Of a stretch of 64,000 bases of DNA, positions 47,364-55,843 are shown in pieces; the first letter of the stretch is position 1; each line of letters opens with the position of its first letter. The stretch lies in contig CANNZV010001465.1 in the NCBI GenBank assembly GCA_947561585.1, positions 143,703 to 207,702 on the forward strand, read 5' to 3'. Below the pieces are notes generated by a model that worked only from the letters and a program-made list of their open reading frames with translations, was not told the DNA's origin and made no database searches. The DNA comes from Caprella mutica (taxonomy: Eukaryota > Arthropoda > Malacostraca > Amphipoda > Caprellidae). The translations under genes and the position numbers were made by a program.

Positions 47364-47735
47364 CTAAACTAAAGGGGTGTTTCGCTTAATCTGATTAAAG
47401 GCTTCAGTCGCCATCTTAGACCTCAAATTCCTAATTTCGTACATTTTCATATCTTCTTCTGACTTGATCTTTTTTGACTGATGATACCCACATACAAGAA
47501 TCATCACAACCAGTAGTGTTAGAATTAACACTAAAATGTCGCTGAACAAGTCTGGTATTAGGTCGTACTTTGTAGACCCCATGTTTTTAATGGTTTGCTC
47601 CAAATGAGCCTTGTTCATTGATGTTGATTTCTGGATCAGCTCCACTACTGAGTTCAGGTCATAGTTGCTCTGAGACTGTCCCATCGCTCCAGCTGATTGC
47701 TTCTCACGACCTTGAATTACAGTTCTGTGTGTCAA
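47364..47735 (-). CDS. Small third ORF of the retrotransposon, single-pass membrane protein
   Basis: 123 codons between pol and the 3' LTR. An inner Met at 47684 starts MGQSQSNYD, an N-myristoylation-type motif (MGxxxS), giving 106 residues. A hydrophobic segment LVLILTLLVVMILVCGY (about residues 69-85 of the long form) would span a membrane once, followed by a Lys/Glu-rich tail. It is far too short for a gypsy env and shows no signal peptide, furin site or Cys pattern. Function unknown. A subgenomic or spliced RNA would be needed for expression. Confidence 0.6.
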   Translation of the reverse strand: MTHRTVIQGREKQSAGAMGQSQSNYDLNSVVELIQKSTSMNKAHLEQTIKNMGSTKYDLIPDLFSDILVLILTLLVVMILVCGYHQSKKIKSEEDMKMYEIRNLRSKMATEAFNQIKRNTPLV

Positions 47736-48469
47736 CCGGCTGTGAGTGGCTGAGAGTCAGTCACTGGCTGTTTTATGGCTGAGGAGCTGTTGGCTGTGTG
47801 GGTATCTGGGTCCTCTCTGCCTCTCGTCACTGAAATCGAAACGATACCGTTAGACCATGGCCCCTGTTCATTTTAGGTATTTTATCATATTTCAGTCTCA
47901 TTTTGAATTGATCATTTTTGCTTTTAAATTATTTCAGTATTTCATCCTAAATTTGAATATATATATATTTTTTTTTTTGAAATTTTCATTTAACAATTTT
48001 ACAGAATATAATTCATCTTATTCGTTACCCAACATTTAAACAAAAAATTTAAAATTAACATGCATACAACAAAAAATATTAATCCTATTAAAATTATTAT
48101 ATGAAATTTTATATTAATAAAATTCATAATTCATCCCATCAACTTAAACTAAATACATACAAATATTACAATTAAAATTCATACAATTAAATTCATACAA
48201 TAATTCTCTTACTGAGCAAAGGAAATATTGTAGTTTGAACAATGAATTGTATGCTCTGTTTGTTTGTCTCGCGTAAGCAAAAAAAATGTAAACATTTCTC
48301 TGACTCTTTGCATGTAACTGTGTTATATGTCACGTGTTCGTGTAAATGTAACATGTTACTCATGTTACTTCGTGTTATGTGTTCCTTTTGTGGACTTTCT
48401 ATATAATGTTTATATTCAAATTTCTCATAATTTGATTTCCTGTTTAATGATGTTAATGAAATTATTTAA
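47736..48469. other. AT-rich spacer between pol and ORF3 of the retrotransposon
   Basis: No coding-strand ORF. A leader for ORF3 may lie here, but no splice site can be assigned with confidence. Confidence 0.5.
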
Positions 48470-51400
48470 TTAATTTGTTGTGAAATTTTCCAACTTAGTT
48501 AGATAATTTATATTGCTCGTTATCGTTTGATGTCCTAATTTAATTATAGCTTTGTTTTTTTTCACTTGTAATACTGTACCTGGTCCTATCCAATTTAATT
48601 GTAATTTATGTGTTTTTTGATGATTTCTAATTAATACTCGATCACCTATCTGTATAATTTTGTCTTTTCGTGTCTTATTGTGGTATATTATGCGTTTGTT
48701 TGATTGATTAATTATGTTAGCTCTTATCTGATCTTGAATAAATAGAGCTTGCCTGGCCTTGATTTTGACTATTGATTCTGATGTATCTAAATTGTAAATG
48801 CTATCCAAATTTTCTGCTTGAATATTTGGAGATGTGTCCCTCGCATAAAGAGCGTATGAGGGTGTATCTTTCAAGGTCAAATTGACCTGGTTGTTAATTG
48901 TTTTTTGGACAATATCGAGAAACATGTCCCAATTATTGTGATCTACTGTGGCTACATAGAATCTTAATAATTTGTTAATTTTCTGGTTATTACGTTCACA
49001 AATTCCATTGGAAAATGCTGAGTATGGTAATACCTCACATTTGTATATCTGATGTATTTCACTGAAAGTTCTAATTGCGTTAGACTTGAATTCTTTCGCA
49101 CAATCCGACATTAACGTTTTGGGATATCCACAACGACTAAATGTTTTACTTAGACAATCAATTACTGTGTTAGTTGATTTGTCAGCTACTGCGTGTAATT
49201 CGTTATATCTTGTCAACATACATGTTATTGATAAAATATATTTGTTGTTCGTGTCAGTTGTTATAAAAGGTCCAATAAAATCAAATGAAACTGTTTCAAA
49301 TGGTGTATTAGCTACTGGGGCAGACATTAATTTAATTGGTGTATCTAGACTTCCTTTAAGGATTTTGCAAACGTCACATCTTTTAATAAAAGATTCTATG
49401 ACCGATCTTTCTTGAAAATGATAATATTTTAGTCGAAATTGAAATAGCGTATGAGCTAAACCACAATGGGTGTTAAAATGTATTGAATTAATTACTAAAT
49501 TGATCATTTCATTTGGTATAACATAATTAACAATACTGGCTGCCCGAGTATCTATTTTCCGATGTCGATATAATATTCCGTCTAATATGAAAAATTCGGC
49601 TATGTTCCTAGATGTTCCTAATTGTTTTTTCTGTAATATATCCATTATTTCCTTACAAGCAAAGTCGTTTGACTGTGCAGTCTTTAGTCTGTTTAAAGTC
49701 CATGTTATGTCTTCCTGTTTAGGTATGTAGTTTAGAAATGGTTTTTCTTTGTTGATTTTATACAATTTAGATGTATCTGATTCTTGTTCGTTTTCTGAGT
49801 CTGTTTCTGAGTCATTGTCATTGTCGTTAATAATTTGTGGTACGTTTAGCTTAGCCCTCGATCTTGTGGTTGCTATATAATTTTCAATTGAATTACAACT
49901 TTCATTAGATGGTGTTAAAAGTTCACAATCATCTATTGTTTCTTCCGTTAAAGGAGTTAATCTACTAAGGGTATCGGCTACCACATTTCTCTTACCTTCA
50001 AAATATTTGATGGTACAATCATATGTGCTCGCCTCTATTGCCCACCTGGCTAATGCCGTGTCTAAAGGAAGTTTATTACCAAAAAATGCACATAAAGGTT
50101 TGTGATCAGTTAAAATGGTAATAGGATATCCTAGACATAGATATTGAAATTCCTTTAAAGCTAGATGTATTGCAAGAAACTCTAGTTTAGTCGTGGAGTA
50201 CCTTTTTTGAGTAGAATTTAATGATTTACTGAAATATGCTATGGGTCTTAATGTTTTGCTTTTGGTCGAATCTGGTTGTAGCAATGCTGCGCCAACTCCG
50301 GTATTTGAGCTGTCAGTAAATAAATAGAATGGTCTGGAATAATTTGGATGAGCTAAAACCGTATCTGATGTCAAAATATTTTTGAGATTAATAAAACTAG
50401 TCTCACATTCGTCAGTCCAGTCAAATTTAGTGTCCTTCCTTAATAGTCTATATAATGGGTCGGCTTTCTGACTAAATTTAGGTACGAACTTACGAAAATA
50501 ATTCGCAAGCCCTAAAAATCGCTGAAGTTGTTTTACATCTGTTGGTCTAGATGCTTCTCTAAGTTTTTCGTTTTGGATACATCGGATGCCCTCAGTAGTG
50601 ACTCGATGTCCAAGAAAATTAATTTCGTGTTTAAAGAATTCACACTTCTCTAATTTTAATCTCAAATGAGCGTCACGTAAATTCATTAGCACTTGGCCAA
50701 TATCATTTAAATGTTGTTCATAAGATCGACTAAAAATTAGGATGTCATCAATAAATACGAAACAGAGTTTCCCTAATACATTACTTAACGCTTTTGTCAT
50801 AATTGCTTGAAATACTTTTGGACTATTGACATACCCGAAGGGTAATTTGCGGAAATGGTACTTTTTTCCATTTACCGCAAATGCTGTAAGCTTTTTAGAC
50901 TCCTCGGAGAGTTCCACCTGGTGAAATGCACTCCTCAGATCTAAACTAGAAAATATCTTTGATCCACCTAAAGATCCAAGCATATCGTCAACCCTAGGTA
51001 ACGGAAATCCTTGTATATGGACACACTTATTTAATGATCTGAAATCTATTACGGGTCGTATTTCCCCATTCTTTTTATGAACAACGATAACGGGGAAGTT
51101 GTACTCGGACATTGAAGGTTCTATAGTGCCTTCCTTTAACATTGACCTGTTGACTTCTTCAAGTTGTTCTTGAAATTTATGTGGTATGCGGTACGGCATT
51201 TTGTTTATCACTATATTAGGATCTTTCAATATTATTGTGTGTTTACATATACTAGTAGTCCCGATTTTTTCGTCCTTAATCGTGATTACGTCTCTAAAGT
51301 CATTTAGTAACTGCGTCATTTTGTCTTCATACTCTGACATTCCACATGATATGTCAGCATTAACTAACCTTCTTGGTGCTGATGGCACTGTCTGAGAATT

Positions 51401-52873
51401 GTTTTCTACATCAGCACTTAATGTGCTGTCACGGCTTCTATCAGCGCTTCCGTCACGTGATATTTTACACTTCATATCTCGGTTGCCATGCGTTGTAACT
51501 AATGGCTCTCCATTAATTCCAACTGCATGTACCTTTGACTTTTCATAAATTAGTTCAGGGGTAACGTTTCGTTCAAATGGCTTTGGTTTTTCGTCACTCA
51601 ACACGTTTCCTAACCTAGATTTATGAGTCCTATTATTTAAACACTCCGATATAGTCGCTATATTTACTTCGACTTCCTCTTCGTACGTCTGGAGTTTACC
51701 AACTATCATATTGTCCCGTAATATGATATCACTATCCGTCGGATTCATTACGAAAACTGGGCATATTGACACTTGATCTCCCTCTTTTTTTGTGTCTTCG
51801 ATTTTTATTAGTGTTTCGGCTATCACTAAACCGCTATTGAAACTTCTTTTAGCTATTATATAACTTCCTGCTTCGTTGTTTTTGACAAACCCATACAATA
51901 TTTGTACGCTGTTTGCCTCAACGACTTGGCTATTTATATGAACATTTCCGTTCTTCTCGCGTTTCTTATTCCTTGTCTTCGTGTTTACCTCGGATTTCAT
52001 AACCTCCGTTTGCCCTTTTTGTTGAGGTTTAACCCTTACTTTCGCAATACTACTACGGCTGTTTGTTCGTTCGTTTATTTGTCTTATCAACGTTCTTCGT
52101 TTTGACCTATTCGAAGTAAGGACCAGCTCAGATATTAAGCAATCTGTGCTTAATAGTTCTTTAGTAGCTATTCTACGTTTTTCCATAAACGGAATTTTTT
52201 CTTCACCTAATTTTAATATTTTCTTATCAAAATCAATTTGCGCGTTCGTTAACACGTCCCTTCCTAATATTACATCATATGGTAAGCTGTTGTTGTTGAT
52301 TAGTAAAGCGTTTACTGTTTTCTTGTGGGATTTCGACATTAGTTCAAATTTTACTTCACCTTTTACTTCGGAACGTCCGTTTATGCCTTTAATAGTTACG
52401 TTTGATTTTATTATGTCCTCGTGACTCGCCTTGTAATTAAAATTACGACTGTTTAAAATCGTTCTCTCGCTCCCTGAATCTATTAAAGCTTCCCAATCGA
52501 ATTCTTTACTATGTAAAATTATCGTTGGCTTAGAAGTCCCTTTTATCGTATAATGACAGTCCATCAATCCGCTTAATTCATCTTTATTTTTTACTAATTG
52601 GACTGTTATATATGTTTCGCTCGTTTTTTTATCCTCAACGCTTAACTCTTCTTCTTTTAATAAATCGAACTTATTTTTACATTCACAACTTGTGTTGAGT
52701 GACGATTTACCTTTGCTATTGAATTTAACGTGCACTGGATCTAATTTATTCATGTTCAATTCACTTTCGTACACGGAGCTACCGACCGTTTTCCCGTGAG
52801 ACCTATTTTGTTTTTTACTTCTGTTTGTATTTACATGTTTTTGCGAAAATCCTTGGCCTGTTGAGCCCGACAT
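48470..52873 (-). CDS. pol: Retrotransposon Pol polyprotein (protease, RT, RNase H, integrase)
   Basis: 1467 codons, uninterrupted. Aspartic protease motif IDSGSERTIL at residues 131-140; reverse transcriptase with FIDDILIF around 706-713; RNase H start LFTDSSNTGVGAALLQ around 852; integrase zinc finger (H...H...CDVC) around 1120-1165; catalytic residues in FDFIGPF (~1198), SDCAKEF (~1257) and GICERN (~1290); a basic C-terminal part with NWIGPG (~1430) resembling a GPY/F module. The frame is -1 relative to gag and the ORFs overlap by 43 bp, so -1 frameshifting is expected; TTTT and AAAAAC runs lie just before the gag stop, neither a canonical heptamer. The listed Met at 52873 is just the first in this frame. 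Confidence 0.96.
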   Translation of the reverse strand: MSGSTGQGFSQKHVNTNRSKKQNRSHGKTVGSSVYESELNMNKLDPVHVKFNSKGKSSLNTSCECKNKFDLLKEEELSVEDKKTSETYITVQLVKNKDELSGLMDCHYTIKGTSKPTIILHSKEFDWEALIDSGSERTILNSRNFNYKASHEDIIKSNVTIKGINGRSEVKGEVKFELMSKSHKKTVNALLINNNSLPYDVILGRDVLTNAQIDFDKKILKLGEEKIPFMEKRRIATKELLSTDCLISELVLTSNRSKRRTLIRQINERTNSRSSIAKVRVKPQQKGQTEVMKSEVNTKTRNKKREKNGNVHINSQVVEANSVQILYGFVKNNEAGSYIIAKRSFNSGLVIAETLIKIEDTKKEGDQVSICPVFVMNPTDSDIILRDNMIVGKLQTYEEEVEVNIATISECLNNRTHKSRLGNVLSDEKPKPFERNVTPELIYEKSKVHAVGINGEPLVTTHGNRDMKCKISRDGSADRSRDSTLSADVENNSQTVPSAPRRLVNADISCGMSEYEDKMTQLLNDFRDVITIKDEKIGTTSICKHTIILKDPNIVINKMPYRIPHKFQEQLEEVNRSMLKEGTIEPSMSEYNFPVIVVHKKNGEIRPVIDFRSLNKCVHIQGFPLPRVDDMLGSLGGSKIFSSLDLRSAFHQVELSEESKKLTAFAVNGKKYHFRKLPFGYVNSPKVFQAIMTKALSNVLGKLCFVFIDDILIFSRSYEQHLNDIGQVLMNLRDAHLRLKLEKCEFFKHEINFLGHRVTTEGIRCIQNEKLREASRPTDVKQLQRFLGLANYFRKFVPKFSQKADPLYRLLRKDTKFDWTDECETSFINLKNILTSDTVLAHPNYSRPFYLFTDSSNTGVGAALLQPDSTKSKTLRPIAYFSKSLNSTQKRYSTTKLEFLAIHLALKEFQYLCLGYPITILTDHKPLCAFFGNKLPLDTALARWAIEASTYDCTIKYFEGKRNVVADTLSRLTPLTEETIDDCELLTPSNESCNSIENYIATTRSRAKLNVPQIINDNDNDSETDSENEQESDTSKLYKINKEKPFLNYIPKQEDITWTLNRLKTAQSNDFACKEIMDILQKKQLGTSRNIAEFFILDGILYRHRKIDTRAASIVNYVIPNEMINLVINSIHFNTHCGLAHTLFQFRLKYYHFQERSVIESFIKRCDVCKILKGSLDTPIKLMSAPVANTPFETVSFDFIGPFITTDTNNKYILSITCMLTRYNELHAVADKSTNTVIDCLSKTFSRCGYPKTLMSDCAKEFKSNAIRTFSEIHQIYKCEVLPYSAFSNGICERNNQKINKLLRFYVATVDHNNWDMFLDIVQKTINNQVNLTLKDTPSYALYARDTSPNIQAENLDSIYNLDTSESIVKIKARQALFIQDQIRANIINQSNKRIIYHNKTRKDKIIQIGDRVLIRNHQKTHKLQLNWIGPGTVLQVKKNKAIIKLGHQTITSNINYLTKLENFTTN

Positions 52874-54102
52874 TCTCTACCTATATGTCCTAATTTGTTG
52901 CACCTGTAGCACTTAATTGTACCGCTACTGCTGTGAGGGGTAGGGGTAGGGTGGGGGATGTTAGTGTATGCTCTGCCTGAGGGATTGTGTTTGTACCTAC
53001 TTCTGCGCGCATACCTACCTGCTGTTCCTCTGTCATAAGTGTAATATGCTTCTGTATCTTCTAGCATATCCTCGTGGAACTTGCCTTGATTCTCACCCTC
53101 GGGTTTTTCTATCAGAAAAGTTTCTGTGTCATTGAAATTCTTCTTTGGTATTAGAATTTTTTTATCATGTGGCAAAGATCTTATTTTCTTCGTTGTAGCA
53201 GACAGTAAATTAGCTGTTGTCTTAAAAGGTCCTTCAACGACTCCTTTGATGATACTGGGGTTGATCTGTGGACCCAATATTGTTAAATACATTGATGTAT
53301 TCATGAGATCTTTTGCGTGATTTTTTAATTTGCGTGTGAATGATTCATCACTTTCAGTTGCTGTCCTTACTGGAAATTGGGCGTTCATTGTGTCGTCATT
53401 TAAAATAAAATCCGTGACTTCTCCTATCTTTTCTAATGTACTTAAGATGTCACTGGCAGCTGTAGTCTCGTCCTTCAATTTATTTGTGTATAATTCATGA
53501 CATACACTGTAGATATCCTTGCTGTCTTTCTGCACATATATGTCTTCTAGTACCGTGCATATTTCTTGGTATGTGCTATCCTTAAATGTTTTACCGTTAA
53601 CAACGTTATTAACAGTAATTTGAAAATCTCCTAGCTTGCAATCAGCGCTCCTGAAAAGGATTTTCTTCTTTTCTGCATCATCTTTATCCCCTAAGCTGGA
53701 TATATGATTATTTAATAGGCTGAGGTGCTGACGAAACGTGTTCTTCTCCTCGAAAGCTGGATCCTCTGGCCTTCTTCTTCCCCTGAATATCGGCAATGAA
53801 TCCGAATTTATGATCGTCGTACTCCGACTTTTAATTATCTCCTGGAGTTGAGCTTGTGTTAATTCGACCGACATTTTGGGGGTTTTTTTGGGGTTTTTTT
53901 TGGGGGATGTTTTGGGGGATGTTTTGGGTGATGTTTTGGGTGGTGACTTTGGGGGGTATTTGGGGGGTGATTTGGGGGGTGATTTGGGGGGTGATTTGGG
54001 TGTTTTGGGTTGTTTAGTTTTCTGTACTCTGGGTTTAGTTCGTCTTCCAGATCTAAGTTCTACAGCCTCAGCGTTAATCGCTTCGTCTTCTGAGGTTGGC
54101 AT
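52831..54102 (-). CDS. gag: Retrotransposon Gag
   Basis: 423 codons, uninterrupted. After an acidic N-terminus comes a Pro/Lys/Ser block (about residues 34-75) of PPKS and PKTS units. The middle should be the capsid; it is helix-rich in composition and close to typical gypsy Gag length. Near the end an Arg/Tyr-rich stretch leads to one zinc knuckle, CYRCNKLGHIGREC (C-x2-C-x4-H-x4-C), the RNA-binding nucleocapsid motif. The stop is followed, in overlap, by pol. Met at 54102 is the first in frame and follows a long leader. Confidence 0.92.
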   Translation of the reverse strand: MPTSEDEAINAEAVELRSGRRTKPRVQKTKQPKTPKSPPKSPPKSPPKYPPKSPPKTSPKTSPKTSPKKNPKKTPKMSVELTQAQLQEIIKSRSTTIINSDSLPIFRGRRRPEDPAFEEKNTFRQHLSLLNNHISSLGDKDDAEKKKILFRSADCKLGDFQITVNNVVNGKTFKDSTYQEICTVLEDIYVQKDSKDIYSVCHELYTNKLKDETTAASDILSTLEKIGEVTDFILNDDTMNAQFPVRTATESDESFTRKLKNHAKDLMNTSMYLTILGPQINPSIIKGVVEGPFKTTANLLSATTKKIRSLPHDKKILIPKKNFNDTETFLIEKPEGENQGKFHEDMLEDTEAYYTYDRGTAGRYARRSRYKHNPSGRAYTNIPHPTPTPHSSSGTIKCYRCNKLGHIGRECRAQQAKDFRKNM

Positions 54103-54690
54103 GTGTTTCCTATCCTAATGAAGTGTTATTGTGTACTTAATCAAGTGTAATGCACGTGTAATCACTTATTATGAAAAAAGAAGAAGAAAAAATAATAGAC
54201 TATCCAATTAAAAAATTAATCCATCAACCATTAAAAAATAATCATTCAAATAATAAATAATAAATGAAATATAATTTAATATAGAGCAATGTTTGTTAAT
54301 TAATAACGACACACAGCAAAGCTAAAAGAAATGCATGCACTCATACATCTTATAATTATAATTGCTGCAGTAATGATTAATTACCTTCTGCTTATTCATC
54401 AACACAATTCTAGACTAAACAGAACAGCTTATTTCACCACTGACTAAGGCCTAACACAGTAGATCTTACTCCGATCGCTTCAGAAATGAGACTGAATGAT
54501 AAGAATACATTTAGTTATATGTTTTACTCAACTTTCGGTTCCATGTACAGTGGGTCCCGCTTATCAGGTTTTGTCGTTGATTTTTGCTCTGATGTTAACT
54601 GTTATGATGTTAACTGATTGTTCACTGAGCGCTGTGCACTGTATTTTATGCACTGTATGTTAACTGAATGTTCACTGAATGTTAAAACTT

Positions 54691-54845
54691 CACTGAATAT
54701 TGAATGATCACTGAATGTTGAATGATCACTGAATGTTGAATGATCACTGAATGTTGAATGATCACTGAATGTTGAATGATCACTGAATGTTGAATGATCA
54801 CTGAATGTTGAATGATCACTGAATGTTGAATGATCACTGAATGTT
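54691..54845. repeat. 18-bp tandem repeat in the leader
   Basis: About eight to nine nearly perfect units of TGAATGATCACTGAATGT. Each contains the palindrome TGATCA. As 18 is six codons, a 71-codon minus-strand ORF of IIQHSV repeats is open here; probably not a gene. Confidence 0.93.
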
Positions 54846-55380
54846 GCAGTTTGAATAAATACTTTTCAGATGTAGTATTTAAACAAATTAGACTCACAAT
54901 TTCTGGTTGATTTACGGCTTTTTTGCATGTTGTTTATAATCGAATGTTTTCCATCACCATTCGTCAACGTGCAACGCTTAACCCATTACTGTCGCTTCCT
55001 CCCTCCGTGTTTTTCCAGTTTCTTCCAGAATTTTCCAGAATTTCCAGAATTTTTTTTTTTTTTTCTTCAGACTGGTCAGTCTTGTTGATTGTCTTTGCTC
55101 ATTCAGATTTCAAATTAGGCCATCTGTACTCTCCTTATCCTTCCGATAATTTTCGAGATGCCTTTTGCTTGACCTTGAGTTGAATTATCTTTATACTTTA
55201 TCACAAAAACTGAACACCTTAATTGGATCGCACCTTCATATAGGGTCGCAAAACCCGGTCTTGCTGTAATCAAATACTCTCCAATCAGATGGTTAACTTA
55301 GTTTTTGGTAAATTACAAAGCTTTCAATCTTTTACTTCAGTAATTGAATTTCCGCACATTAAATTCGAATTACTTAATCA

Positions 55381-55399
55381 CGCACCATACGGCCACCAA
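55381..55399 (-). other. Candidate primer-binding site
   Basis: Directly inside the 5' LTR, the minus strand reads TTGGTGGCCGTATGGTGCG. TGG near the LTR edge suits pairing with a tRNA CCA end; I cannot name the tRNA. Confidence 0.6.
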
Positions 55400-55843
55400 T
55401 GTGACGTAGTTAGTTTACTTCACTATAACGTCTCAGTGTATGGGCTCTTAAGTGATTAGGATCTTACTTTGTGGTATTTTCAGATTCCTTTCTCTTTATA
55501 AATCTCTTTCTACTAAATACTCATGGTACCATGCCCTAGAACCACCTTGCCACTATGGTTCCGACCTCAGGCCTCTGGTCCAAGCTTAACTGTATTTAAG
55601 GGTAATAATGGTAAAGTAATTAACACTTAAAGAGATTATATTCATTGGTCAAGCACATGTTATTACAAATAATATCTCCTCTAGAACGCTCGCAAGTTAA
55701 GGTCTCAAATAACTACGAACAGGAGAATAGGTGTGTAGCTCACGAGAGCAAATCGGTAACTGATTTGACTGTCACTTACTTACAATCATATAGGTTCGTG
55801 ATGATAGTAATGCATACACAATTGCTGTGTTTGCTTTACTACA
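55400..55843 (-). repeat. 5' LTR
   Basis: Identical to 45884-46327. Minus-strand TATAAA at 55495-55500 is the likely core promoter element. Confidence 0.96.

Larger units (their letters stand above)
54103..55399. other. 5' leader of the retrotransposon
   Basis: About 1.3 kb between the 5' LTR and gag, AT-rich, with an 18-bp tandem repeat and a T14 run near 55051-55064. No coding-strand ORF other than that produced by the 18-bp repeat. Confidence 0.6.
45884..55843 (-). mobile_element. Complete Ty3/gypsy LTR retrotransposon (9960 bp)
   Basis: Two identical 444-bp LTRs (TG...CA ends on the plus-strand reading), a 4-bp target duplication GTAC (45880-45883 and 55844-55847), a primer-binding-site candidate, a polypurine tract, and intact gag, pol and a small third ORF, all on the minus strand. 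It is inserted in the 32-bp satellite. Identical LTRs mean a recent insertion. Order of domains in pol (protease, reverse transcriptase, RNase H, integrase) is that of Ty3/gypsy (Metaviridae). No full-length env-like ORF is seen. Confidence 0.96.

Noticed and set aside
30040..47870. 15-bp match AGACCATGGCCCCTG at about 30039 and inside the retrotransposon at about 47852
   Set aside because: Too short to show common origin, and flanks differ.
49086..54118. Plus-strand ORFs of 64-109 codons inside the retrotransposon
   Set aside because: They are antisense shadows of gag and pol with no independent features.
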